Of a stretch of 64,000 nt of DNA, positions 15,863 to 24,162 are shown piece by piece. The notes beneath the pieces were generated by a model. That model worked only from the letters and a program-made list of their open reading frames with translations, was not told the DNA's origin and ran no database searches. Numbering within the stretch: position 1 is the stretch's first letter; every line of letters begins with the position of its first letter. Source of the stretch: Mesorhizobium amorphae CCNWGS0123 (GTDB taxonomy: Bacteria > Pseudomonadota > Alphaproteobacteria > Rhizobiales > Rhizobiaceae); assembly GCF_001686985.1 (NCBI RefSeq), contig NZ_CP015318.1, positions 5,020,001 to 5,084,000 on the forward strand, given 5' to 3'. Made by a program: the position numbers and the translations under genes.

Positions 15863-17651
15863 CGTCGCCGCCTTGATCCGACGCACGGCTCCCAATGGCA
15901 CCGGCTTCATCCGCGCCGGCTCCGGAGCGCCGGTGCTTTTCATCCACGGCGTCGGCATGAATGCCGCGATCTGGCAGCCTCAGATTGAGATGATGAAAGA
16001 CCGCCACGACGTGGTCGCCATCGACATGCTCGGCCATGGCGGTTCACCCCTGCCGCCGGAAAATGCCGAACTGTCGGATTTTGCCGACCAGGCAATTGCC
16101 TTGCTCGACCATCTCGGTCTCGCTTCCGTAGCCGTGATCGGCCATTCGATGGGTGCACTCGTCGCCCAGGAGATCGCACTTCGCGCGCCGTCCCGAGTGA
16201 ATTCCATCGTCTGCCTCAGCGCGGTCTTCCGCCGCCCTGCGGCCCTCGCCCAGGCGGTGCGCGAGCGCGCGGCGGCGCTCGGCGGTCACGGCGACCCACA
16301 AGCCATTGCCGCAACGATTGCCCGCTGGTTCGGCGATCCGATCCCGGCCGATCTTGTCGGCGCTGCCGCAACCGCTCGCACCGCGCTCGAAAGCGTCGAC
16401 GCGCAGGGCTACGCCCGCACCTACCGTCTGTTTGCCCGTGCCGATACCGAGCATGTCGATCGTCTGGCCGGACTTGCCGCACCAGTCCTGTTCATGACCG
16501 GATCGGAAGACAGGAACTCCACGCCGGCCATGTCGGCAGCGATGGCGCGGCTTGCGCCAAACGGCCAATGCCTGGTTCTGAGCGGCGAAAAGCACATGAT
16601 GACAATCGCTTCGCCCGAAAAAGTGACTCACCATATCAGGGCGTTTCTCGACAGGGCTGCGGATGCTTCCGTCGGCACCGATCCTGCTTTCGACGCCACT
16701 GAATTCCGGCGCGCGCTCGGCTCCTTCCTGACCGGCGTCACCATCGTGACGGCGATCGGCGCGGAAGGCGAACCCCGCGGCTTCACCGCCAACTCCTTCA
16801 CCTCGGTCTCGCTCGAGCCGCCGCTGGTGCTGGTCTGCATTGCCAAGAAGGCGCTGGGGCACCAGACTTTTTCGACCTCCAAAGGTTTCGCGATCAACAT
16901 CCTGTCGGAGGCGCAAAAAACCCAATCCGGCATCTTCGCCTCCAAGGCCGCCGACAAGTTCGCCGCCGTGGCGTGGCAATCCGGACAGACCGGCAATCCC
17001 CTGATCGACGGTTCGGTCGCCGTGTTCGATTGCGACATGGAGCAACTGGTCGATGCCGGTGACCATTCGATCCTCATCGGCCGTGTCCGCGATTTCACCC
17101 ACAATGGCGCGCAGCCGCTCGGCTATTGCCGCGGCACCTATGTCACGCCGGGCCTCAGCCAGGAGGCGCTGGCGGCGGCACCTCAAGGGACCGAGGTCGG
17201 CGCCATCCTCGAAAACGAGGGCCGCGTACTGTTCTTCGAAACACCGGATGGCTTGCACGAACTGCCGGCCGGCCGCGGGCTGGGCACGCCGCAGGATGCC
17301 CGCAGCCTCAAGGGGCGCCTTGCCGCGAAGGGCATCGGAGCACAACTCGGCTTCCTGTTTGCCGTCTGGGACGATGCGGCGGATCCGACACGCTCGCATG
17401 TCTACTACCGGGGAACGGCCGACGCTCCCGCCTCCGGCGATCGCCAGGTCAGGCTTGTCGACATCGACCAGATCGCCGATCTCAACATCGCCGACCCGGC
17501 GGTTCGTTCGATGCTGACCCGCTATGTGCGCGAACGCACCGAAGATGCATTTGGCGTCTATGTCGGCAACGAGGTGGAAGGCGAAGTCCGGCCCTTGGCC
17601 AGGCCCGCCCCCTCCGCAGCCCTTCAATCCGGTCGCAGGGGAAGCCGATGA
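15855..17651 (+). CDS. Three-domain fusion: alpha/beta hydrolase, flavin reductase, Nudix-like domain
   Basis: This 598-residue protein joins activities usually made separately. Residues 1-270 form an alpha/beta hydrolase with nucleophile Ser98 in GHSMGA, probable acid Asp219 in GSEDRN and His247 in GEKHMM. Residues about 281-430 are an FMN-binding split-barrel flavin reductase (GVTIVTA, GFTANSFTSVSLEPPLVL, DHSILIGRV), as used by two-component flavin monooxygenases. Residues about 445-570 look like a Nudix fold (ILENEGRVLFFETPDG, LPAGRGLG, VRLVDIDQI) but lack the GX5EX7REUXEE box, so it is probably not catalytic. The ATG at 15855 is inside the previous gene; the stop overlaps the LLM start (ATGA). 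The reductase domain would feed reduced flavin to the LLM monooxygenase encoded next. Confidence 0.85.
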   Translation: MADVAALIRRTAPNGTGFIRAGSGAPVLFIHGVGMNAAIWQPQIEMMKDRHDVVAIDMLGHGGSPLPPENAELSDFADQAIALLDHLGLASVAVIGHSMGALVAQEIALRAPSRVNSIVCLSAVFRRPAALAQAVRERAAALGGHGDPQAIAATIARWFGDPIPADLVGAAATARTALESVDAQGYARTYRLFARADTEHVDRLAGLAAPVLFMTGSEDRNSTPAMSAAMARLAPNGQCLVLSGEKHMMTIASPEKVTHHIRAFLDRAADASVGTDPAFDATEFRRALGSFLTGVTIVTAIGAEGEPRGFTANSFTSVSLEPPLVLVCIAKKALGHQTFSTSKGFAINILSEAQKTQSGIFASKAADKFAAVAWQSGQTGNPLIDGSVAVFDCDMEQLVDAGDHSILIGRVRDFTHNGAQPLGYCRGTYVTPGLSQEALAAAPQGTEVGAILENEGRVLFFETPDGLHELPAGRGLGTPQDARSLKGRLAAKGIGAQLGFLFAVWDDAADPTRSHVYYRGTADAPASGDRQVRLVDIDQIADLNIADPAVRSMLTRYVRERTEDAFGVYVGNEVEGEVRPLARPAPSAALQSGRRGSR

Positions 17652-18700
17652 AGTTTTCGCTTTTCGTCCACATGGAACGCTCGGATCTGACGAAGCCGCA
17701 TTCCGAGCTTGTCGCCGAGCTGGAGGAACTGGTGCTGCTGGCCGAGCAGGCCGGTTTCGAGACGGCCTGGATCGGCGAGCATCACGGCATGGAATTCACC
17801 ATCTCGCCGAACCCGTTCATCAACATCGCCTATCTCGGCGCAAAGACCAGCACCATCCGGCTCGGCACCGGAACCATCGTCGCGCCCTTCTGGCACCCGA
17901 TCAAGCTTGCCGGCGAAGCGGCGATGGCCGACGTCATCACCGGCGGCCGGCTCGACATCGGCATCGCGCGCGGCGCCTACAGCTATGAATACGAGCGGCT
18001 CTTCCCCGGCCTGGACGCGTGGGGCGCCGGCCAGCGCATGCGCGAGATGATACCGGCGCTGCGCGGCCTGTGGGACGGCGATTTCGGGCTCTCCGGCGAG
18101 TTCTGGACGTTCCCTGCGACCACGTCGTCGCCCAAACCTCAGCAGACGCCCTACCCGCCGATCTGGGTGGCGGCGCGCGACCCCAACTCGCACGATTTTG
18201 CCGTCGCCAACAAATGCAACGTGCAGGTGACACCGCTTGCCTCCGGCGATGGCGAAGTGGCGAGCCTCATGGAACGCTTCAACACGGCCTGCGCCGCCCA
18301 TCCGGAAATACCGCGGCCCGAGATCATGCTCCTGATGCACACTTTCGTCGCCGAGGACGCGGCCGATGCCGATCGCCTGACGCAGGACCTGTCGCAATTC
18401 TATTGCCAGTTCGGCGCCTGGTTCCAGAACAAGAAGCCGGTGCGCCAGGGCATATTGGAGCCGCTGACCGAGGCCGAGATCGCAGCCATGCCGCAATACG
18501 CGCCGGACAAGATCCGGCAGAATCTCGTCATCGGCGAAGCCGACGAGGTGATCGCCAGGCTGAAGACCTATGAAGCCCAGGGCTACGACCAGTACTCGAT
18601 CTGGATCGACAGCGGCCTCTCGCACCAGCGCAAGAAGAAGTCGCTGCAGCTCTTCATCGACAAGGTGATGCCGGCTTTCCAGGAGGCGGGGCCGCGATGA
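17648..18700 (+). CDS. LLM-class flavin-dependent monooxygenase
   Basis: This 350-residue protein is a bacterial luciferase-like TIM barrel. Typical segments are ETAWIGEHHGMEF, TIRLGTGTIVAPFWHPIKLAGEAAMAD, and GGRLDIGIARGAYSYEYER. Such enzymes use FMNH2 from a partner reductase and oxygen to hydroxylate, cleave or oxidise a substrate. The partner is probably the reductase domain of the preceding fusion. It overlaps both neighbours by 4 bp (ATGA), so the set is translationally coupled. The substrate is not predictable from sequence. Confidence 0.9.
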   Translation: MKFSLFVHMERSDLTKPHSELVAELEELVLLAEQAGFETAWIGEHHGMEFTISPNPFINIAYLGAKTSTIRLGTGTIVAPFWHPIKLAGEAAMADVITGGRLDIGIARGAYSYEYERLFPGLDAWGAGQRMREMIPALRGLWDGDFGLSGEFWTFPATTSSPKPQQTPYPPIWVAARDPNSHDFAVANKCNVQVTPLASGDGEVASLMERFNTACAAHPEIPRPEIMLLMHTFVAEDAADADRLTQDLSQFYCQFGAWFQNKKPVRQGILEPLTEAEIAAMPQYAPDKIRQNLVIGEADEVIARLKTYEAQGYDQYSIWIDSGLSHQRKKKSLQLFIDKVMPAFQEAGPR

Positions 18701-20172
18701 GCACCGCCGCATTCAAAAACTACATAGACGGCCAGTTCGTCGAGTCGACGGAGACGTTCGACAGCATCGATCCGTCAACGGGCGTGCCGTGGGCCCAGAT
18801 GCCGGCCGCAACGGTTGCCGATGTCGACCGCGCCGTCGAAGCCGCGCATCGGGCGCTACGCTCCGGTCCGTGGGCGTCGATGACAGCGACGGCACGGGGC
18901 AAGCTGCTGGTGCGACTCGGCGACCTGGTGGTCGCCAACGCCGGCCGGCTGGCCGAACTCGAGACCCGTGACACCGGCAAGATCATCCGCGAGACCCGCG
19001 CCCAGATCGCCTATGTCGGCGACTACTATCGCTACTATGGCGGGTTGGCCGACAAGCACGAAGGCGCGTTTGTTCCGATCGACAAGGCCGACATGGAAGT
19101 GACGATCCGGCCGGAGCCGATCGGCGTCGTTGCCGCCATCGTGCCGTGGAATTCGCAGCTCTTCCTGTCGGCGGTCAAGCTCGGTCCGGCGCTCGCGGCA
19201 GGCTGCACCGCCGTTCTAAAGGCCTCCGAGGATGGCCCTGCCCCGCTGCTCGCCTTCGCCGAACTCGTCCACGAAGCCGGCTTTCCCGCCGGCACGATAA
19301 GCATCCTGACCGGCTTCGGCCATGATTGCGGCCACCGCCTGACCAGCCATCCGCTGGTTGCTCGCGTCGCCTTCACTGGTGGTCCGTCGACCGCCCGCCA
19401 GATCGTCATCAACACGGCGGAAAACCTCGCCTACACGACACTCGAACTTGGTGGCAAAAGCCCGGTCGTCGTCTTTGCCGACGCCGATCTGGACAGCGCC
19501 GCCAACGCCGTCGTGGCCGGCATTTTTGCTGCCACCGGCCAGAGCTGCGTCGCCGGCTCGCGGCTGCTGGTCGAGCGTTCGGTGAAGGACGAGTTCCTCG
19601 CCCGCCTGAAGCGGAAGGCCGAAGCCATCGCCATCGGTGACCCGCAGGATCCCGCCACCGAAATGGGCCCCCTCGCCACGCTGCGCCAGCACGAGCGGAT
19701 CGAAAGCATCGTCGCCGAAAGCCTCGCCGGCGGCGGCCGGCTGGTCACCGGCGGCGCGCGGCCGCAGGGCAAGACCAACGGTTTCTACTACGCGCCAACG
19801 ATCATCGAAGCGCCTGACCAAACCTTGGCCTGCGTGCGCGAGGAACTGTTCGGACCAGTGCTCAGCGTGCTTGCCTTCGACAGCGAGGCTGAGGCGCTGT
19901 CACTCGCCAACGATACACCCTTCGGTCTCGCCTCCGGCGTCTTTACCACCAATCTCGCGAAGGCGCATCGCATGGCGCGCGGCATCCACGCCGGCGTCGT
20001 CTGGATCAACACTTACCGCGCCGTCTCGCCGCTGGTGCCCTTCGGCGGCTACGGCCAGTCCGGACTCGGCCGCGAAGGCGGCCTCGACGCCATCCGCGAC
20101 TACACCCGCTCGAAATCGGTCTGGATCCGCACCTCGGACGAGCCAATCCCCGATCCTTTCGTCATGCGGTAG
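18697..20172 (+). CDS. NAD(P)-dependent aldehyde dehydrogenase
   Basis: This 491-residue aldehyde dehydrogenase has catalytic Cys284 in GQSCVAGS and general base Glu250 in LELGGKSP. The cofactor-binding VPWNSQLF and VAFTGGPSTARQ segments are also visible. Its length is standard for the superfamily. It would oxidise an aldehyde released by the monooxygenase or hydrolase to the acid. It is the last enzyme gene before the importer genes, 80 bp upstream of the binding protein. Confidence 0.93.
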   Translation: MSTAAFKNYIDGQFVESTETFDSIDPSTGVPWAQMPAATVADVDRAVEAAHRALRSGPWASMTATARGKLLVRLGDLVVANAGRLAELETRDTGKIIRETRAQIAYVGDYYRYYGGLADKHEGAFVPIDKADMEVTIRPEPIGVVAAIVPWNSQLFLSAVKLGPALAAGCTAVLKASEDGPAPLLAFAELVHEAGFPAGTISILTGFGHDCGHRLTSHPLVARVAFTGGPSTARQIVINTAENLAYTTLELGGKSPVVVFADADLDSAANAVVAGIFAATGQSCVAGSRLLVERSVKDEFLARLKRKAEAIAIGDPQDPATEMGPLATLRQHERIESIVAESLAGGGRLVTGGARPQGKTNGFYYAPTIIEAPDQTLACVREELFGPVLSVLAFDSEAEALSLANDTPFGLASGVFTTNLAKAHRMARGIHAGVVWINTYRAVSPLVPFGGYGQSGLGREGGLDAIRDYTRSKSVWIRTSDEPIPDPFVMR

Positions 20173-20252
20173 CCGCCGCTGACAGGAAACACCGCCGGGC
20201 AAAAACGATCCGGCAGTGCAATGAACAACGACAACAAACAGAGGAGAACGAC

Positions 20253-21257
20253 ATGAAACTGATCTTCGCCGGCATTCTTGCCGGACTTCTGGCAACCACC
20301 GCCGCAAAAGCCGAGGACATGGTCTTCACCAGCTGGGGCGGGACGACCCAGGAAGCACAGACCAAGTCCTGGGCCGAACCATTTTCGGCCGCATCCGGCA
20401 TCAAGGTCCTGCAGGACGGCCCGACCGACTACGGCAAGCTGAAGGCCATGGTCGATGCCGGCAGCGTTAACTGGGATGTCGTCGACGTCGAGATGGATTT
20501 CGCCATCAAAGCGGCCAAGGACGGCCTGCTCGAACCGATTGATTTCAACGCCGTGCCGAAGGCCGACCTCGACCCGCGCTTCACCACCGATCACGCCGTC
20601 GGCAGCTTCTACTATTCCTTCGTGCTGGCCTGGAACAAGGGCACCGTCTCCGGCGAACCGGCAGGCTGGGCCGACATGTTCGACGTGAAGAAATATCCGG
20701 GCAAGCGCACCTTCTACAAATGGTCGGCGCCCGGCGTCATCGAGATTGCGCTGCTCGCCGACGGCGTGCCGGCCGACAAGCTCTATCCGCTCGATCTCGA
20801 CCGCGCCTTCAAGAAGCTCGACACCATCAAGTCCGACATCGTCTGGTGGGGCGGCGGCGCGGAATCGCAGCAGCTGATCGCCTCCGGCGAGGCGGCGTTC
20901 GGCCAGCTGTGGAACGGCCGCGTCTTCGCGCTGGAGAAGGACGGCGCCGATGTCGGCGTGTCCTGGAACCAGAACCTGACGGCCGCCGACGTGCTGGTCG
21001 TGCCGAAGGGCGCTAAGAACAAGGACGCGGCGATGAAGTTCCTGGCCGCGGCAAGCAGCCCGACCGGCCAGGCGAAATTCGCCGAAGCCAGCGGCTATGC
21101 GCCGATCAACACCAAGGCAAAGGCCGAAATGCCCGCCGATGCGGTCAAGGCGCTGCCTGACGCCCATGTCGATGGTCAGATCAATCTCGACATGAACTAC
21201 TGGGCTGCCAATCGCGATGCCATCGCGGAGCGCTGGTATGCGTGGCAGGCGAAGTAG
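20253..21257 (+). CDS. Polyamine/opine-type periplasmic binding protein
   Basis: This 334-residue type II periplasmic binding protein (SBP_bac family, PotD/PotF-like) has the signal peptide MKLIFAGILAGLLATTAAKA. The mature protein starts EDMVFTSWGGTTQEAQ, and later comes FYYSFVLAWNKG. A good ribosome binding site (GAGGAGAACGAC) precedes the ATG. It starts the importer half of the operon. Related proteins bind polyamines, opines or other cationic or amide compounds, so the pathway substrate is likely nitrogenous; that is an inference. Confidence 0.88.
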   Translation: MKLIFAGILAGLLATTAAKAEDMVFTSWGGTTQEAQTKSWAEPFSAASGIKVLQDGPTDYGKLKAMVDAGSVNWDVVDVEMDFAIKAAKDGLLEPIDFNAVPKADLDPRFTTDHAVGSFYYSFVLAWNKGTVSGEPAGWADMFDVKKYPGKRTFYKWSAPGVIEIALLADGVPADKLYPLDLDRAFKKLDTIKSDIVWWGGGAESQQLIASGEAAFGQLWNGRVFALEKDGADVGVSWNQNLTAADVLVVPKGAKNKDAAMKFLAAASSPTGQAKFAEASGYAPINTKAKAEMPADAVKALPDAHVDGQINLDMNYWAANRDAIAERWYAWQAK

Positions 21258-21276
21258 GCCCGCCATCACGTGACAA

Positions 21277-21305
21277 GGAGCGGGACGGCCCGGTCGTCCC
21301 GCTCC
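21277..21305 (+). other. Perfect 11-bp stem hairpin between binding-protein and permease genes
   Basis: GGAGCGGGACG (21277-21287) and CGTCCCGCTCC (21295-21305) are exact reverse complements around a 7-base loop. It lies 20 bp after the binding-protein stop and 18 bp before the chosen permease ATG. It has no U-tract. It probably stabilises the upstream mRNA, giving more binding protein than permease. Confidence 0.8.
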
Positions 21306-21322
21306 GCAACCCGGGTGACGCC

Positions 21323-22183
21323 ATGTCGGTGGAAACTGAGCAGAGCATTGCGACGATGCGGATGCCGGCAGGCCTTGGCGGCCTGCTGCCGGCGCTGACG
21401 CTGATCGGGCTTTTCTTTGTCGTCCCGGTCCTCGCTCTGCTCTTGCGCAGCGTGACCGACCCCGCGCCCGGCCTGCAGAACTATGCGGCACTGCTCGGCG
21501 ACGGCACCTATGCGCGGGTCTTCTTCAACACCTTCCTCGTCGCCGCGGTCGTCACCATCGTCACGGTCCTCGTTGCCTTTCCCGTCGCCTGGATGCTGGC
21601 CATCATGCCGCCGTCGCTCGCCTCGGTCATGTTCGGCATCATCATCCTGTCAATGTGGACCAACCTGCTCACCCGCACCTATGCTTGGATGGTGCTGCTG
21701 CAACGCACCGGCGTGATCAACCGGGCGCTGATGGCCACCGGCATCATCGATCAGCCGCTGCCGCTCATCAACAACCTCACCGGCGTCACCATCGGCATGG
21801 TCTACATCATGCTGCCGTTCATGATCCTGCCGCTGGTCGGTACCTTGCGCGCCATCGATCCGATGACGCTGCGTGCCGCAGCCCTTTGCGGCGCCAGCCC
21901 CTTCCAGGCCTTCCGCCGCATCCTGCTGCCGCTGTCGCTGCCCGGCATCGCCGCCGGCGGCCTGATGGTGTTCGTCATGTCGCTCGGCTATTTCGTCACC
22001 CCGGCGCTGCTCGGTGGCACCTCCAACATGATGCTTGCCGAGATGATCGCGCAACTGATCCAGTCGCTGCTCAACTGGGGGCTGGGAAGCGCCGCAGCCT
22101 TCATCCTGCTTATCGCGACCATGGCGCTCTATGCGCTGCAGCTGCGCCTCGTTGGCGCCAGACGCGCGACGGGAGGCATCTGA
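21323..22183 (+). CDS. ABC importer permease, PotB-like
   Basis: This inner-membrane permease (286 aa from the chosen start) has six main hydrophobic segments, beginning with LGGLLPALTLIGLFFVVPVLALLL. The EAA motif appears as AALCGASPFQAFRRILLPLSLPG. The frame is open to an ATG at 21242, but that would place the 21277-21305 hairpin in coding sequence and add a non-hydrophobic leader. The ATG at 21323 (MSVETEQSIATMRM) is therefore preferred. It pairs with the next gene, 1 bp away. Confidence 0.87.
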   Translation: MSVETEQSIATMRMPAGLGGLLPALTLIGLFFVVPVLALLLRSVTDPAPGLQNYAALLGDGTYARVFFNTFLVAAVVTIVTVLVAFPVAWMLAIMPPSLASVMFGIIILSMWTNLLTRTYAWMVLLQRTGVINRALMATGIIDQPLPLINNLTGVTIGMVYIMLPFMILPLVGTLRAIDPMTLRAAALCGASPFQAFRRILLPLSLPGIAAGGLMVFVMSLGYFVTPALLGGTSNMMLAEMIAQLIQSLLNWGLGSAAAFILLIATMALYALQLRLVGARRATGGI

Positions 22184-22184
22184 G

Positions 22185-22985
22185 ATGCTGCTCGACTACG
22201 ACCGCATGGGATGGCTGAAGACTGCCCTGCTCGGCTTCACCGCGCTCGTCGCCGCCTTCCTGCTCCTGCCGGTGGTGTTCATCGTGCTGCTCTCGTTCGG
22301 CTCGTCGCGCTGGCTGGCCTTCCCGCCACCCGGCTGGACGCTGAAATGGTATCAGGAATTGTTCGCCGATCCGTCCTGGCTTGAAGCAGCACTCACCAGC
22401 GCCCGCATCGCCGCGCTGACGGCGATCCTTGCCGTGCTGATCGGCCTGCTTGCTTCCTTTGCCCTGGTCAGGGGGGAATTCCGTGGGCGCGAAATCCTGC
22501 GCGGCCTCTTGCTGACCCCCATGGTGCTGCCGGTCGTGGTCTTCGCCATCGCCATCTACGCCTTCTTCCTCCGGCTTGGCCTCGGCGGCACCACCATCGG
22601 CTTCGTCGTCGCCCACACCGTGCTCGCTTTGCCCTTCACCATCATCCCGATCGCCACCGCGCTCGAAGGCTTTGACAAGTCGATCGAAGACGCGGCAATC
22701 GTCTGCGGCGCCAGCCCGCTCCAGGCCAAGCTCCGGATCACCTTGCCGTCGATTCGCATCGGCATTTTTTCGGCCGCGATCTTTTCCTTCCTCGCCTCGT
22801 GGGATGAAGTTGTCGTCGCGATCTTCATGGCGAGCCCGACCTTGCAGACCTTGCCGGTCAAGATCTGGGGCAGTCTGCGCGCCGATCTCAGCCCGGTGAT
22901 CGCCGCCGCCTCCAGCCTGCTGGTCGGCTTGACCCTTGCCCTGATGATCGTGACGGCCCTGCTGCGCCGAAAGTTCAAGACATGA
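22185..22985 (+). CDS. ABC importer permease, PotC-like
   Basis: This second permease (266 aa) has about six transmembrane helices, the first at LGFTALVAAFLLLPVVFIVLLSF. Its EAA loop is AAIVCGASPLQAKLRITLPSIRIG. The ATG at 22185 sits just after the previous stop and follows a GGGAGG ribosome binding site. The stop overlaps the ATPase start by 4 bp. Confidence 0.9.
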   Translation: MLLDYDRMGWLKTALLGFTALVAAFLLLPVVFIVLLSFGSSRWLAFPPPGWTLKWYQELFADPSWLEAALTSARIAALTAILAVLIGLLASFALVRGEFRGREILRGLLLTPMVLPVVVFAIAIYAFFLRLGLGGTTIGFVVAHTVLALPFTIIPIATALEGFDKSIEDAAIVCGASPLQAKLRITLPSIRIGIFSAAIFSFLASWDEVVVAIFMASPTLQTLPVKIWGSLRADLSPVIAAASSLLVGLTLALMIVTALLRRKFKT

Positions 22986-24082
22986 CCCAGCCCTTCCTCT
23001 CGATCCGCAAATTGCGCAAGGCATTCGGTGCTTTCACGGCAGTGCATGACGTGACGCTGGATATTCCCAAGGGCGAATTCTTGACTTTCCTCGGCCCCTC
23101 CGGTTCCGGGAAATCGACGACGCTCTACGCCATTGCCGGCTTCCAGGATCCGAGCTCCGGCGACGTCCTGCTGCAGGGCAAGTCGCTGCTCGCCGTACCT
23201 TCGCACAAGCGCAACATCGGCATGGTGTTCCAGCGCTACACGCTGTTTCCGCATCTGAGCGTCGCCGAGAACGTCGCCTTTCCGCTGCGCGTTCGCCGCC
23301 GACCCGACGCCGAGGTGAAGAAGAAGGTCACCGACATGCTGGCTCTGGTGCGGCTAGAGAGCTTTGCCGAAAGGCTGCCCGGCGCGCTGTCGGGCGGCCA
23401 GCAGCAACGCGTCGCGCTCGCCCGCGCGCTGGCCTACGACCCGCCGATTCTGTTGATGGACGAACCGCTCTCGGCGCTCGACAAGAAGCTGCGCGAGGAA
23501 ATCCAGGCCGAAATCCGCCGCATCCATCGCGAGACCGGCGTCACCATTCTCTACGTCACCCACGATCAGGAAGAGGCGCTGCACCTGTCGGACCGGATCG
23601 CGCTGTTCAAGGACGGCCGCATCGAGCAGACCGGCACCGGCGAGGACCTCTATCTCAGGCCTGCGACCGATTTCGTCGCTGGCTTCATCGGCAATTCGAA
23701 CTTTTTGGCCGCCGAGCATCTCGAAACGGTCGGCGGCGCGGCGACTATTCGTCTTGCCGACGGCTCGCTCGTCTCAGGCATAAGCGCGAACGGTAGTTTC
23801 GAACGGGGACAAAAAACCAGATTGATGATCCGTCCCGAGGCGTTTCGCCTGGAGCGGAACCCGGCGAGCGCGGAACTCACCGTCGATGTCGTCGACATCG
23901 CCTTCTATGGCGAACGCCGGCGCATTGTTGCGCGCACCACCACCGGACAGGAGATCGACATCAGGCCGACCTCCGCCGCCATGGCCGCGCACGATGCCAC
24001 CCCCAGCCGCCGGCAAGTGTTTTTCGATCCGGGCGCCGCCTTCCTGTTTCCGGTGGAGAGCAATTCCAGGAAAGGTGCGTAG
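22982..24082 (+). CDS. ABC importer ATPase, PotA-like
   Basis: This 366-residue ATPase has Walker A GPSGSGKST (38-46), signature LSGGQQQRVALARAL, Walker B PILLMDEPLSAL, and a C-terminal TOBE-type regulatory domain (from about residue 270). It powers the polyamine-type importer and closes the eight-gene operon. Its last residues (NSRKGA) and stop are encoded inside the 43-bp palindromic repeat at 24060-24102, so an inserted repeat appears to have supplied the C-terminus. Confidence 0.9.
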   Translation: MTQPFLSIRKLRKAFGAFTAVHDVTLDIPKGEFLTFLGPSGSGKSTTLYAIAGFQDPSSGDVLLQGKSLLAVPSHKRNIGMVFQRYTLFPHLSVAENVAFPLRVRRRPDAEVKKKVTDMLALVRLESFAERLPGALSGGQQQRVALARALAYDPPILLMDEPLSALDKKLREEIQAEIRRIHRETGVTILYVTHDQEEALHLSDRIALFKDGRIEQTGTGEDLYLRPATDFVAGFIGNSNFLAAEHLETVGGAATIRLADGSLVSGISANGSFERGQKTRLMIRPEAFRLERNPASAELTVDVVDIAFYGERRRIVARTTTGQEIDIRPTSAAMAAHDATPSRRQVFFDPGAAFLFPVESNSRKGA

Positions 24083-24102
24083 CGGTTTCCGTCCGGAATT
24101 GC
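24060..24102. repeat. 43-bp palindromic intergenic repeat, copy 2, overlapping a gene end
   Basis: The ends GCAATTCC and GGAATTGC are perfect reverse complements, with an inner GGAAA/TTTCC pair and the potA-type stop codon in the loop. It matches the reverse complement of 3571-3613. The overlap with coding sequence suggests insertion at the 3' end of the gene. Confidence 0.75.
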
Positions 24103-24118
24103 GTCAAAACAAACAGAT

Positions 24119-24157
24119 AGAGCGGTTCGGCGGTTCCGTGAAACGATGAACCGCTCT
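24119..24157. terminator. Hairpin between convergent importer and otsB genes
   Basis: AGAGCGGTTC (24119-24128) and GAACCGCTCT (24148-24157) are perfect reverse complements around a 19-base loop. The hairpin is 36 bp after the ATPase stop and 5 bp beyond the otsB end, where convergent transcripts must stop. There is no clear U-tract, so a bidirectional terminator role is inferred from position. It may also be part of a dispersed repeat together with the 43-bp palindrome next to it. Confidence 0.55.
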
Positions 24158-24162
24158 GAGGC

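Noticed and set aside
16044..17627. 527-codon minus-strand open frame over the fusion gene
   Set aside because: The plus strand encodes clear hydrolase and flavin-reductase motifs in an operon with overlapping starts and stops; the antisense product shows none.
21242..21322. An earlier permease start at 21242
   Set aside because: It would translate through the perfect intergenic hairpin, overlap the binding-protein end, and add a charged leader absent from the permease family.
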